A DNA stretch of 32,158 bases, taken from positions 1 to 32,158 of the forward strand of contig PKTW01000186.1 in NCBI GenBank assembly GCA_002868955.1, given 5' to 3'. Shown piece after piece: positions 10,022-19,455 of the stretch. This DNA is from Desulfobulbaceae bacterium (GTDB taxonomy: Bacteria; Desulfobacterota; Desulfobulbia; Desulfobulbales; BM004). The translations under genes were made by a program, and so were the position numbers. The notes under the pieces were generated by a model, which made no database searches, was not told the origin of the DNA, and saw only the letters and a list, made by a program, of their open reading frames with translations. Position 1 is the first letter of the stretch, and the number at the start of each line of letters is the position of its first letter.

Positions 10022-11758
10022 CTATACTGGTACAAGGGGTAAATATTGAGGCTCCCAACGCATTTTTTCTATGAGGATCTTCAACCGTTCCGGATCATTG
10101 TTATGTTTAAATCTGCTGAAGGCGCAAGGACCGCTCACGCCATCCCTTATGGCAGCAAGCCCGACTGCAAGGGCAACGCTGGTGCTCACATCTTTAAGTT
10201 TTTCCACGCGTGGCATGAGTATACCGGCATCCAGGTCTTCCCGGGAAACCAGTTCTGCAACAGCCTTTGCTCCTGCCGTAAAAAATGAAGGCAGCACTTC
10301 TTTTGCACCAGATGCCAGAGTTCCGAGTCCTACCCCGGGAAAGATAAAGACATTGTTGCATTGGCCAATCCGAATTTTCCTGCCGTCCTGCTCTACCGGA
10401 GGGAAGGGGCTGCCTGTTGCAACCAGGGCTTTGCCCGAAGTCCATTTGTAAATATCCCTGGGCAGGGCCTCTGTCTTTTCAGTGGGATTGGAAAGGGGTA
10501 AAATAACGGGGCGTTCGCAATTTGCGGCCATGGCCTCAACCACTTCCCGGCTAAAGCAGCCTGCCTGCCCGGAAGTGCCTATTAACACGGTAATTCCTCC
10601 ATGCCTGACTGTCTCAAGCAATGCATTATCACCCGACTCCTGCAGCCAGTTCATCGCAACAGGATTCTTGGCATACTTGGCCTTGTAGGGCTCAACCATT
10701 CGATCTGTAGTGACAACTCCCTGGCTGTCCAGGGTGAAGATTCGTCTTCTGGCCTCGTTTTCGCGCAGACCGTTTTCGATCAGAGCTGCTTCAATTTGTT
10801 CTGCAATGCCAATGCCACCGGCGCCGGCACCATGAACGAGATAAACCTGATCCTTGATCTTCTCCCCTTTAATTTTCATGGCTGCAAAAATGGCTGCCAA
10901 CGTTACTGCTCCGGTTCCCTGGATGTCGTCGTTGAATGAAATGAGATCGTGCAGATAGGCATCCCGGACCGCAAAGGCGTTCTGCTTGGAAAAATCCTCC
11001 CACTGGCAGAGGGCATGGGGGAAGACTGTTTTAAAGGCTTTGGCAAACTGCTGAATGAACTTGACATACTCGGAACCGGTCACCCGGCGATGGCGCCAGC
11101 CGAGGTATTCTTCGTTATCCAGCAAGGCCTGGTTGTTGGTGCCGACATCAAGTGATATGGGCAGACAGTGCCAGGGGGCGATGCCTGCCCCCTGGGTATA
11201 GAGCATCAGTTTTCCAAGACAAATAGCTATGCCCCCGGCACCCTGGTCACCGATACCCAGAATTCCCTGGTTATCAGTTACCACGGCGACACGGATATCC
11301 CGGTGCCCGTAACGGCGGAGTATATCCTCCGCATTATCAATATTTCCCGGGTAAATATGAATCCCGTTGGCAGTACGAAACATGGAAGAATACTGCTGGC
11401 AGGCAAGTCCCACGGTAGGTGTATAGATTATTTCCATGAAGCGGTGTATATCTGTGGCAATAACAGCATGGGCCAGGGTTGCATTCCGGTCAAACAGTGA
11501 ACGCATATAGATGTAGCGTTCAATGTCATCTTCTTTTTTATGTACTTTTTTCAGGCTGTTTTTAACCTGCTGTGCTAAAGGCCTAACCGCTGGCGGCAAG
11601 CTTCCGTCCAAGCCAAGATCCCGCCTTTCAGTTTCTGAAAATGCCGTGCCCTTGTTGACATAATTATTGCCATGCACCACGACCCCGCGTGCATTGACTC
11701 TAATTTCTATCGTATTCCCATATTCGTCATAGACGAATTTATTGTTTTTTACAGGCAT
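10022..11758 (-). CDS. malic enzyme (oxaloacetate-decarboxylating malate dehydrogenase)
   Basis: Contains ATDIHRFMEIIYTPTVGLACQQYSSMFR, VVTDNQGILGIGDQGAGGIAICLGKLMLYTQGAGI, SFNDDIQGTGAVTLAA and LVHGAGAGGIGIAEQI. The better start is ATG 11758 (MPVKNNKF), preceded by GGAGG; the ORF track begins at an upstream alternative codon. Confidence 0.93.
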   Translation of the reverse strand: MPVKNNKFVYDEYGNTIEIRVNARGVVVHGNNYVNKGTAFSETERRDLGLDGSLPPAVRPLAQQVKNSLKKVHKKEDDIERYIYMRSLFDRNATLAHAVIATDIHRFMEIIYTPTVGLACQQYSSMFRTANGIHIYPGNIDNAEDILRRYGHRDIRVAVVTDNQGILGIGDQGAGGIAICLGKLMLYTQGAGIAPWHCLPISLDVGTNNQALLDNEEYLGWRHRRVTGSEYVKFIQQFAKAFKTVFPHALCQWEDFSKQNAFAVRDAYLHDLISFNDDIQGTGAVTLAAIFAAMKIKGEKIKDQVYLVHGAGAGGIGIAEQIEAALIENGLRENEARRRIFTLDSQGVVTTDRMVEPYKAKYAKNPVAMNWLQESGDNALLETVRHGGITVLIGTSGQAGCFSREVVEAMAANCERPVILPLSNPTEKTEALPRDIYKWTSGKALVATGSPFPPVEQDGRKIRIGQCNNVFIFPGVGLGTLASGAKEVLPSFFTAGAKAVAELVSREDLDAGILMPRVEKLKDVSTSVALAVGLAAIRDGVSGPCAFSRFKHNNDPERLKILIEKMRWEPQYLPLVPV

Positions 11759-11975
11759 CAAATTTTCCTCCATGCCAAGCAATTACTGATAATATCTACA
11801 CTGATTTTCAACAGTGCCGTTTACCATACTGCAGCAAAATCGGAAACTTAAAAAACTTGATCCTTTCATCAGCAAAACCGAGCGTATTCTGAAAACCATC
11901 GACAAAATTCAATGATTCCGCTAAGATTCAATATACAGATTGTTAGCATAGACAAACTGACATCCCCAGGCAGGT

Positions 11976-12305
11976 ATGCCAATGTCCAAACGAAAAACAA
12001 CAAATAACTCTTCACCAGATCTGGTAAACCCTCCTGACAGGTACTGGGAAACAAAACAGAACCTTGAAAAGGAGAGGAAGAAACTTTTTATTCAGAAAAT
12101 ATTTGCCGACTGGTGCAAGGCCTGCGGTATCTGCATTGCCTTCTGTCCTGCCAATGTTTTTGAAAAAAATGATCTCGGCATGCCGCACATAAAAAATCCA
12201 GATGCCTGTAACGGTTGCAGGTTCTGTGAATTTCACTGCCCTGATTTTGCCATATCCATTCAGGAACGCTACCCTGACAGGAGAATAAAGAAAAATGGCG
12301 CATGA
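11976..12305 (+). CDS. korD: 2-oxoacid:ferredoxin oxidoreductase delta subunit (dicluster 4Fe-4S ferredoxin)
   Basis: WCKACGICIAFCPANVF...ACNGCRFCEFHCPDFAISI shows two 4Fe-4S motifs. Overlaps the start of korA by 11 nt. Confidence 0.88.
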   Translation: MPMSKRKTTNNSSPDLVNPPDRYWETKQNLEKERKKLFIQKIFADWCKACGICIAFCPANVFEKNDLGMPHIKNPDACNGCRFCEFHCPDFAISIQERYPDRRIKKNGA

Positions 12306-13437
12306 AATGAACGGCAGAAAATTTTTGTTGCAGGGAAATGAAGCCATGGCTGAAGGCGCCATAGCCGCCGGCTGCCGCTTCTTTGCAGGCTATCCCATCA
12401 CCCCTGCTTCCGAGATCAGCGAACGTATGTCCTACCGGCTTCCCCAGGTGGATGGCACCTTTATCCAGATGGAGGATGAAATAGCCAGTCTCGGTGCTGT
12501 GATCGGCGCCTCGCTGGCAGGAGTCAAAAGCATGACTGCCACCAGCGGTCCCGGTTTTTCACTCATGCAGGAAAACCTGGGTTATGCCTGCATGACCGAG
12601 GTGCCCTGTGTTGTTGTCAATGTCATGCGCGGCGGTCCCAGTACAGGATTGCCGACCAGCCCGTCCCAGGGAGACGTTCTGCAGGCCCGGTGGGGAACCC
12701 ACGGCGACCATCCGGTTATCGTTCTTGCAGTATCTTCGGTGAGCGAATGTTTTTCCATTACTGTCACAGCCTTCAACCTCTCTGAAAAATACAGGGTGCC
12801 GGTGGTGATGCTCTCCGACGAGGTGGTGGCCCATTCCCGGGAAACCTATACCATTCCGTCTGCAGATTCAATTGAAGTGGTGGACCGTATCATCCCCAAT
12901 GTCCCGCCTGAATGGTACAAACCTTATGAAGACAACAGCCGTGGTGTCCCGCCCATGGCCGCAATGGGAGATGGCTACCGGCATCACATTACAGGCCTGG
13001 TGCATGACGCCTATGGCTTTCCCACGGAAAAACAGGATGAAATAGAAACCTTTTTAAAACGGCAGTTCAGAAAAATAACCAATGGTTTTTTTGAAATTCA
13101 AATTACCAAGAAAATCAATATCGAAGATGCAGAGATCGCGGTAATTGCCTATGGTTCGGTTGCCCGTTCAGCACGCCGTGCTGTGGCCATGGCTCGCGCC
13201 CACGGCATCAAAGCCGGGCTCGTTCAGCTTGTCACCCTTTTCCCCTTTCCGAAAAACTCCGTGGTTAACGTGATGCGCCAGTGCCGGGCAGTCCTGGTGC
13301 CTGAAATGAACATGGGGCAGATAAGCCGTGAGGTCAAACGGGTTAACACCGGTTTAACCGAAGTCTCCAAATACAACCGTATTGACGGACAGCTGATCAC
13401 CCCGCTTGAGATCTTCGAAGAACTTCAGAAATTATAA
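12295..13437 (+). CDS. korA: 2-oxoacid:ferredoxin oxidoreductase alpha subunit
   Basis: LLQGNEAMAEGAIAAGCRFFAGYPITPASEISERMSYRLPQ...QMEDEIASLGAVIGASLAGVKSMTATSGPGFSLMQENLGYA. Shine-Dalgarno AGGAG upstream. Confidence 0.93.
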   Translation: MAHEMNGRKFLLQGNEAMAEGAIAAGCRFFAGYPITPASEISERMSYRLPQVDGTFIQMEDEIASLGAVIGASLAGVKSMTATSGPGFSLMQENLGYACMTEVPCVVVNVMRGGPSTGLPTSPSQGDVLQARWGTHGDHPVIVLAVSSVSECFSITVTAFNLSEKYRVPVVMLSDEVVAHSRETYTIPSADSIEVVDRIIPNVPPEWYKPYEDNSRGVPPMAAMGDGYRHHITGLVHDAYGFPTEKQDEIETFLKRQFRKITNGFFEIQITKKINIEDAEIAVIAYGSVARSARRAVAMARAHGIKAGLVQLVTLFPFPKNSVVNVMRQCRAVLVPEMNMGQISREVKRVNTGLTEVSKYNRIDGQLITPLEIFEELQKL

Positions 13438-13490
13438 AGTGCGGCTGGTATGATCCTAAACATAAAAGCATTGCTGCAAAGTGGGACTAA

Positions 13491-14324
13491 ATGATGTTTT
13501 CAGGAATGACCGAACTGCGCCACAAGTACCTGCGCCACCACAAAAAGTTTCCCCATGTATGGTGCCCTGGCTGTGGCAACGGTATCGTTTTAGGTGCCTT
13601 CATCCGCGCCATCGAACGTTTGGAACTGGAAAAAGATGAAATAGTCTTTGCTGCAGGCATAGGCTGTTCGGGACGTATGCCCACCTATGTTGATTTCAAC
13701 ACTCTGCATACCACCCACGGCAGGGCCTTGACCTTTGCCACCGGCATTAAACTTGCAAAACCTTCCCTCCATGTTATTGCCGTCATGGGAGACGGTGATG
13801 CCGTTGCTATCGGCGGCAACCACTTCATCCACGCTGCCAGACGCAACCTTGACCTCACCGCTATCATCATCAATAACCAGATATATGGGATGACCGGGGG
13901 CCAGGCTTCGCCAACCACTCCCTATGGGGCACACTCAACCACTTCAGCCTTTTCCAATATTGAGCATGCCTTTTCCATCGCTGAACTCGCAGTTGCAGCC
14001 GGGGCAAGTTTTGTGGCCCGGGGAACAGTGTATCATGCCGCACAACTCGACAAACTCATTGAAAAAGGTATCAGCAAGAATGGTTTCAGCGTCGTTGAGG
14101 TTATGTCCAACTGCCATGTCCAGTTCGGCAGGCGCAATAAGATGAGCGATCCGGTAACCATGCTCAACTGGTTGAAAGAGCACGCCGTATCCAAAGACAA
14201 TGGCTCCAGCCTGCCGCCGGACTCACTCGACGACAAGTTTACCATCGGGATACTGGCAGATGTGGATAAACCTGATTATATCGAGGAATATAAAAAAATC
14301 CGGCAAAAGGCCAAGCGGGACTAG
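13491..14324 (+). CDS. korB: 2-oxoacid:ferredoxin oxidoreductase beta subunit (TPP-binding)
   Basis: PHVWCPGCGNGIVLGAFIRAI...AAGIGCSGRMPTYVDFNTLHTTHGRALTFATGIKLA...VMGDGDAVAIGGNHFIHAARRNLDLTAIIINNQIYGMTGGQASPTTPYG (TPP motif). Confidence 0.94.
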   Translation: MMFSGMTELRHKYLRHHKKFPHVWCPGCGNGIVLGAFIRAIERLELEKDEIVFAAGIGCSGRMPTYVDFNTLHTTHGRALTFATGIKLAKPSLHVIAVMGDGDAVAIGGNHFIHAARRNLDLTAIIINNQIYGMTGGQASPTTPYGAHSTTSAFSNIEHAFSIAELAVAAGASFVARGTVYHAAQLDKLIEKGISKNGFSVVEVMSNCHVQFGRRNKMSDPVTMLNWLKEHAVSKDNGSSLPPDSLDDKFTIGILADVDKPDYIEEYKKIRQKAKRD

Positions 14325-14328
14325 ATGT

Positions 14329-14916
14329 ATGGATGTTGATCGGTTTGAGATAAGGCTGTGCGGCTCAGGGGGCCAGGGAATCATTCTGGCTTCCATTGTC
14401 CTGGCTGAGGCCGCGGGCATTATCGAAGGATATAATGTGAGCCAGACGCAAAGCTACGGGCCAGAAGCACGGGGCGGCCGCTGCAAGGCAGAGGTGGTCA
14501 TCAGCAGCAAGCAGATTGACTACCCGAAAGCAGTACAGCTTGACATGATTCTGGCCATGAACCAAACCTCCTGCGATGCCTACTGCTATGATTTTAAACC
14601 CAACGGTTTGCTGCTTGTCGACTCAGATCTCGTTGAGCAGCCCCCCACAAGCAGGGTAGTTCCACTCCCCTTTACAAAAATTGCCAGGGATGTAGCAGAC
14701 ACGAACCTGGTGGCCAATATTGTTGCCCTGGGAGCCCTGGGGCATTTCTGCCCGCTGCTGTCGCGCCAAAGCCTGGAGACCGCCCTTTTTGCCAGAGTTC
14801 CCCCGAAAACCAAAAAGATAAACAGCAAAGCCTTGCAGGCAGGCATAAAGGCTGCTGAAAAGTTTAATCTTGACACCCTGCCACGTTCGATCATTCCAGA
14901 AGAAGAGGAAATCTGA
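14329..14916 (+). CDS. korC: 2-oxoacid:ferredoxin oxidoreductase gamma subunit
   Basis: Starts at ATG 14329, MDVDRFEIRLCGSGGQGIILASIVLAEAAGI...SYGPEARGGRCKAEVVIS. The 14200 start in the track would overlap korB extensively and is rejected. Confidence 0.92.
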   Translation: MDVDRFEIRLCGSGGQGIILASIVLAEAAGIIEGYNVSQTQSYGPEARGGRCKAEVVISSKQIDYPKAVQLDMILAMNQTSCDAYCYDFKPNGLLLVDSDLVEQPPTSRVVPLPFTKIARDVADTNLVANIVALGALGHFCPLLSRQSLETALFARVPPKTKKINSKALQAGIKAAEKFNLDTLPRSIIPEEEEI

Positions 14917-14944
14917 CCCCAACACCCCTGAGACCTGGAAACAG

Positions 14945-17932
14945 ATGAAGCCTGACAATAGTTTATGGATTGATGATCTGGACAGCAGCTTCAAAGTCTT
15001 CCATGAACTCATGGCGCATAAAATACATGAAATTCTTCTGGTGCTGAGTCCCTATGATGCATTTATCATGGAGGAGGATACCAGCCTATACACGCGCATC
15101 ATCAATGAATACAGAGGCTTGAACCTGAGCAGGCCCCCGCGTTTGACCAGTGTTTCCACCGGGGATGACGCCCTGAATCTTGTGCGCCATAAAAAGTTCG
15201 ACCTTGTCATTACCCTGCCACAGATTGGTGAGATGGACTGCGATACTTTAGGCTGCAAGATAAAAAAAATCTGCCCGCTTCTGCCTGTTATCCTCCTGGC
15301 CCACAGCCTGAAAGCCATATCTCCTTACCTCGAAAAAGATCCGCTGTGCGGGATCGACAACTTCTATATCTGGTCTGCCGACCCCGCCCTCCTCCTGGGC
15401 CTTATCAAAAATATAGAGGATCACCGAAACGTTGAGAAGGATACCTCCCTGGCCATGGTGCGTGTTCTTATCCTGGTGGAAGATTCACCGCTCTATAAGT
15501 CGTTTTTTCTGCCTCTGCTCTATACGGAGGTAGTGGCGCAAACCCAGGCGGTCATGCATGAGAGCCTTAACGAAGAGCACAAGCTTTTGAAGATGCGGGC
15601 CCGGCCAAAGATCCTGGTGGCGGAAAATTATGAAAAAGCAATGCAGCTTTATCAAAAATATAAAAAATTTGTTTTCGGCGTTTTTGCCGACACCCGTTTT
15701 CCCAGAAACAACATGTTAGACGAAACTGCCGGCGTGGAACTTCTCAGCCATTTCCGCAAAGAAATACCGGATATCCCGCTGCTGCTCCTCAGCTCAGAAT
15801 CCTCCAATGCGAAAAAGGCTGCGTCAATTCCTGCAACATTTGTCAATAAGAACTCGGAAACCCTTGCAGATGAGATCCACCAATTCTTTCTGGAACATCT
15901 CGGTTTTGGTGATTTTGTCTTCCACATGCCTGACGGCAGGGAAGTTGACCGGGCCTCCAATCTGCACGCCTTTGAAAAAAAACTGGCGACAATACCGGAT
16001 GAGTGTTTGCTGTTTCATGCGACAAACAATCATTTCTCGAACTGGGTCATGGCCAGGTCAGAGATTGGGCTTGCATCCCTTTTGCATAAGAGCAGCTTGA
16101 AGCAGTTGAATAATGTTGTCACCCTGCGACAGGACCTCATTGACCAGATCCATACACTGCGCAAATTCAGGGAACAGGGTGTCGTTGCCCATTTTGCTGA
16201 ACATGATTTTGATGCCGATGTCATGCAGTTTGTCAAGATCGGACACGGCTCAATGGGAGGAAAGGCCCTCGGCCTAGCCTTTATGGCTTCCCTACTCAAG
16301 AAAAATATCTGGCTGCAAGAAAAATATCCCCTGCTTGACATCGCCATACCCCCCACCCTTGTGGTCACGACTGAAGGGTTTCATGCCTTTATGCAGCAGA
16401 ATAATCTCGCCGTTGATTTTGCTGGGAAAAGCGATGCTGAAATTGCCTCTCTTTTTCTTGAGGCAGCCATGCCGTCATGGCTTGAAATACAGCTTGGTGC
16501 CTTCCTGCAACAGGTATGTGAACCTTTGAGCGTCCGCTCCTCAAGCCAGCTTGAAGATGCCTTGTATAAGCCTTTTGCCGGACTTTTTGAGACTTATATG
16601 CTGCCAAACAACCATGCCGAGCATGAAGTCCGCCTCAAGCAATTGCTCAAAGCTGTAAAGCTTGTTTTTGCCTCAACTTTTTTCGCCGGTCCGCGTGCCT
16701 TTTCCCCGGAAACAGAAAGGCATGCCTCAAGCCATGACAGTATGGCTGTCATTATCCAGATATTGGCCGGTAGAACATACGGCGACTATCTCTATCCGGC
16801 AATTTCAGGCATAGCAAAATCATATAATTACTACCCTGTCGGCAAAATGAAAGCAAATGATGGCATTGCGCAGATTGCCCTTGGTTTCGGTAAAACAGTG
16901 GTTGAAGGAGAGAAATGCCTTCTCTTTTCTCCCCGTTATCCGGAAAGTCTGCCCCAGTTCGCAAGTGTCGATGATATGCTGTCAAGTTCACAGCAGACCT
17001 TTTATGCCCTCCGCGTCAGGGAATATCCCGATGAACTCAACTACCGCCAGTCAAATCTTGTAAAACGGGAAATAAGCGAGGCGGAAAACGAGCCCCAGGT
17101 GCAGGCCCTGGTGAGCACCTATTCCCCTGAGGAACATGCCGTCAGGGACAGCTTCGGGAAAGGCCCCAAGGTTGTTACCTTTGCCAGGATTCTCAAGCAC
17201 CAGATGCTCCCCTTGGCCGGATTGTTGCAGGATCTTCTGGCACTGGGCTACAAGGGTATGAGCTGTGATATAGAAATCGAATTTGCTCTTGACCTGGGCA
17301 GCGAAGCCGGAATTAGCCACTTTCATTTCCTGCAGATTCGTCCCATGGCCGCGGGCGAATATCAGTACGAAGTTACAATTGACCGGGCCGAGATTGCTAA
17401 AGCTTTTTGTTATTCCAGTAAACCTCTGGGGCATGGTGTTAATGATGAGATTTCTGATATTGTTTATGTAAAGTTAGATACATTCACTTCCAGGGATAGC
17501 AGCAAAATAGCCCGCGAGATCAACCGCAGTAATGCCAGACTCACAAAGGAAAAGAAACCCTATCTGCTCATCGGTCCCGGACGCTGGGGGTCGGCTGATC
17601 CGTCCCTGGGCATTCCGGTCCGGTGGGAGGATATTTCCGGGGTAGCTGCTATGATCGAGCTGCGCAATGACCAATTCTCTGCCGAGGATTCCCAGGGCAC
17701 CCATTTCTTCCAGAATATATCCGCCATGGGCATCAAGTACATGACAGTCACTGAAAATGATGCAAAGCTGCATGATTTTATCAACTGGCAGTGGCTCGCG
17801 TCTCTGCCAACAGCAAATGAATCGAAACATTTGCGACATGTGCGTCTGCCGGAGCCTTTTCTCATTAAAGTTGACAGTGCGACATCACAGTCTGTCATGC
17901 TTGAAAAAAATGATTTAACTTCCCAAGTCTAA
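14945..17932 (+). CDS. receiver-like plus PEP/pyruvate-binding (PPDK_N ATP-grasp) fusion protein without an obvious phosphohistidine domain
   Basis: Receiver-like stretches (VRVLILVEDSPLYKSFF...FGVFADTRFPRN...GVELLSHFRKEIPDIPLLLLSS). PPDK_N motifs: GHGSMGGKALGLAFM, PLSVRSSSQLEDAL, IALGFGKTVVEGEKCLLFSPRYP, DIEIEFALD...HFLQIRPM. C-terminal GPGRWGSADPSLGIPVRWEDIS...SQGTHFFQN. Likely start is ATG 14945 (MKPDNSLW). Confidence 0.88.
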   Translation: MKPDNSLWIDDLDSSFKVFHELMAHKIHEILLVLSPYDAFIMEEDTSLYTRIINEYRGLNLSRPPRLTSVSTGDDALNLVRHKKFDLVITLPQIGEMDCDTLGCKIKKICPLLPVILLAHSLKAISPYLEKDPLCGIDNFYIWSADPALLLGLIKNIEDHRNVEKDTSLAMVRVLILVEDSPLYKSFFLPLLYTEVVAQTQAVMHESLNEEHKLLKMRARPKILVAENYEKAMQLYQKYKKFVFGVFADTRFPRNNMLDETAGVELLSHFRKEIPDIPLLLLSSESSNAKKAASIPATFVNKNSETLADEIHQFFLEHLGFGDFVFHMPDGREVDRASNLHAFEKKLATIPDECLLFHATNNHFSNWVMARSEIGLASLLHKSSLKQLNNVVTLRQDLIDQIHTLRKFREQGVVAHFAEHDFDADVMQFVKIGHGSMGGKALGLAFMASLLKKNIWLQEKYPLLDIAIPPTLVVTTEGFHAFMQQNNLAVDFAGKSDAEIASLFLEAAMPSWLEIQLGAFLQQVCEPLSVRSSSQLEDALYKPFAGLFETYMLPNNHAEHEVRLKQLLKAVKLVFASTFFAGPRAFSPETERHASSHDSMAVIIQILAGRTYGDYLYPAISGIAKSYNYYPVGKMKANDGIAQIALGFGKTVVEGEKCLLFSPRYPESLPQFASVDDMLSSSQQTFYALRVREYPDELNYRQSNLVKREISEAENEPQVQALVSTYSPEEHAVRDSFGKGPKVVTFARILKHQMLPLAGLLQDLLALGYKGMSCDIEIEFALDLGSEAGISHFHFLQIRPMAAGEYQYEVTIDRAEIAKAFCYSSKPLGHGVNDEISDIVYVKLDTFTSRDSSKIAREINRSNARLTKEKKPYLLIGPGRWGSADPSLGIPVRWEDISGVAAMIELRNDQFSAEDSQGTHFFQNISAMGIKYMTVTENDAKLHDFINWQWLASLPTANESKHLRHVRLPEPFLIKVDSATSQSVMLEKNDLTSQV

Positions 17933-17960
17933 ATGGTGCCATTGCACAGGAGCAGAAGTC

Positions 17961-19310
17961 ATGGATGATTTTATACAAAAGATCAAGGCCAGGGATCCCG
18001 GTGAGAAGGAATTCCATCAGGCGGTTGCAGAGGTGTTTGAGTCCGTAAAACCGGTCCTGGATGCAAATCCGGAATACCGCAGAGCGGCGGTGCTGGAAAG
18101 AATTGTTGAGCCTGAACGCGTTATATTGTTCAGGGTGCCGTGGATGGACGACGAGGGACAGGTTCATGTCAACCGCGGGTACAGGGTTGAAATGAACAGC
18201 GCCATCGGTCCCTACAAGGGCGGCCTGCGTTTTCATCCATCGGTCAACCTTGGTGTCATGAAGTTTCTCGCCTTTGAACAGGTTTTCAAAAACAGCCTTA
18301 CAACCCTTGGGATGGGCGGTGCCAAAGGTGGATCAGATTTCAACCCCAAGGGCAGATCTGATAATGAGATCATGCGCTTCTGCCAGAGTTTCATGACCGA
18401 ACTGTTTAGGCACATCGGTCCTCATACCGACATCCCGGCCGGCGATATCGGAGTCGGCGCCCGTGAGATAGGCTATCTCTTTGGCATGTATAAAAAACTG
18501 AAAAACGAATTTTCAGGAGTGCTGACCGGCAAAAGCACCAACTGGGGCGGCAGCCTTGTCAGACCCGAGGCAACCGGCTATGGATGTGTCTATTTTGCAG
18601 CGGAAATGCTTGCCACCCGAAATGAAAAGCTGGAAGGCAAAATCTGCCTGGTATCAGGCAGCGGCAATGTTGCCCAGTCTACAGCAGAAAAACTGGTCCA
18701 TCTCGGGGGCAAGGTAGTAACCCTTTCAGATTCATCAGGATATATTTTTGATGAAATGGGGCTTGACGCTGAAAAACTTGAATTTGTGAAACTTGTCAAA
18801 AACATAAAACGCGACCGTATTGAAAGGTTTAGAGAAAAATATCCCGGCGCACTTTATTTCCAGACAGATCACCTGCTGGACCATAATCCGCTCTGGAACC
18901 ACAAGGCTGCCTGTTGTTTTCCCTGTGCTTTTGAAAACGAAATCCAGCAAAAAGATGCGCAAAACATGCTCCACAACGGGGTGCAGCTTGTTTGTGAAGG
19001 GGCCAACATGCCTTCGACTCCTGAAGCTGTGGATGTTTTTATCGACAGCAGTGTGCTTTACGCCCCGTCCAAAGCTGCCAATGCCGGGGGTGTGGCAGTA
19101 TCAGGCCTGGAAATGGCTCAGAATTCCATGCGCTTGAACTGGCCTGCAGAAGAGGTCAACAGCCGTCTGAAAATAATTATGAAATCAATCCACCAGGCAT
19201 GCCTGGATGCTGCGGCAGAATATGGCGAGCCCGGCAGTTATGTTGCTGGTGCCAATATCGCAGGCTTTGTCAAGGTGGTAAGCGCCATGCTTGACCAGGG
19301 TTTGGTGTGA
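17961..19310 (+). CDS. gdhA: glutamate dehydrogenase (hexameric, probably NADP-specific)
   Basis: VNRGYRVEMNSAIGPYKGGLRFHPSVNLGVMKFLAFEQVFKNSLTTLGMGGAKGGSDFNPKGRSDNEIMRFCQSFMTEL. Full length, 449 aa. Confidence 0.96.
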   Translation: MDDFIQKIKARDPGEKEFHQAVAEVFESVKPVLDANPEYRRAAVLERIVEPERVILFRVPWMDDEGQVHVNRGYRVEMNSAIGPYKGGLRFHPSVNLGVMKFLAFEQVFKNSLTTLGMGGAKGGSDFNPKGRSDNEIMRFCQSFMTELFRHIGPHTDIPAGDIGVGAREIGYLFGMYKKLKNEFSGVLTGKSTNWGGSLVRPEATGYGCVYFAAEMLATRNEKLEGKICLVSGSGNVAQSTAEKLVHLGGKVVTLSDSSGYIFDEMGLDAEKLEFVKLVKNIKRDRIERFREKYPGALYFQTDHLLDHNPLWNHKAACCFPCAFENEIQQKDAQNMLHNGVQLVCEGANMPSTPEAVDVFIDSSVLYAPSKAANAGGVAVSGLEMAQNSMRLNWPAEEVNSRLKIIMKSIHQACLDAAAEYGEPGSYVAGANIAGFVKVVSAMLDQGLV

Positions 19311-19455
19311 ACAGCCCCGGCACGGAGGTTTCAAGGATGGGGTGGGCGGGGGAGATTTAAATGCAGAATGACGAATGCTAAATGACGAATGGAAAGGGAA
19401 TGGGTTCAAGAGGGCAAGGTTTCGGGGTACAAAAGTTTTTTATGAAGAAGGAGAA

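Noticed and set aside
14200-14328. N-terminal extension of korC in the ORF track
   Set aside because: It overlaps the conserved 3' end of korB. ATG 14329 gives the canonical KorC N-terminus.
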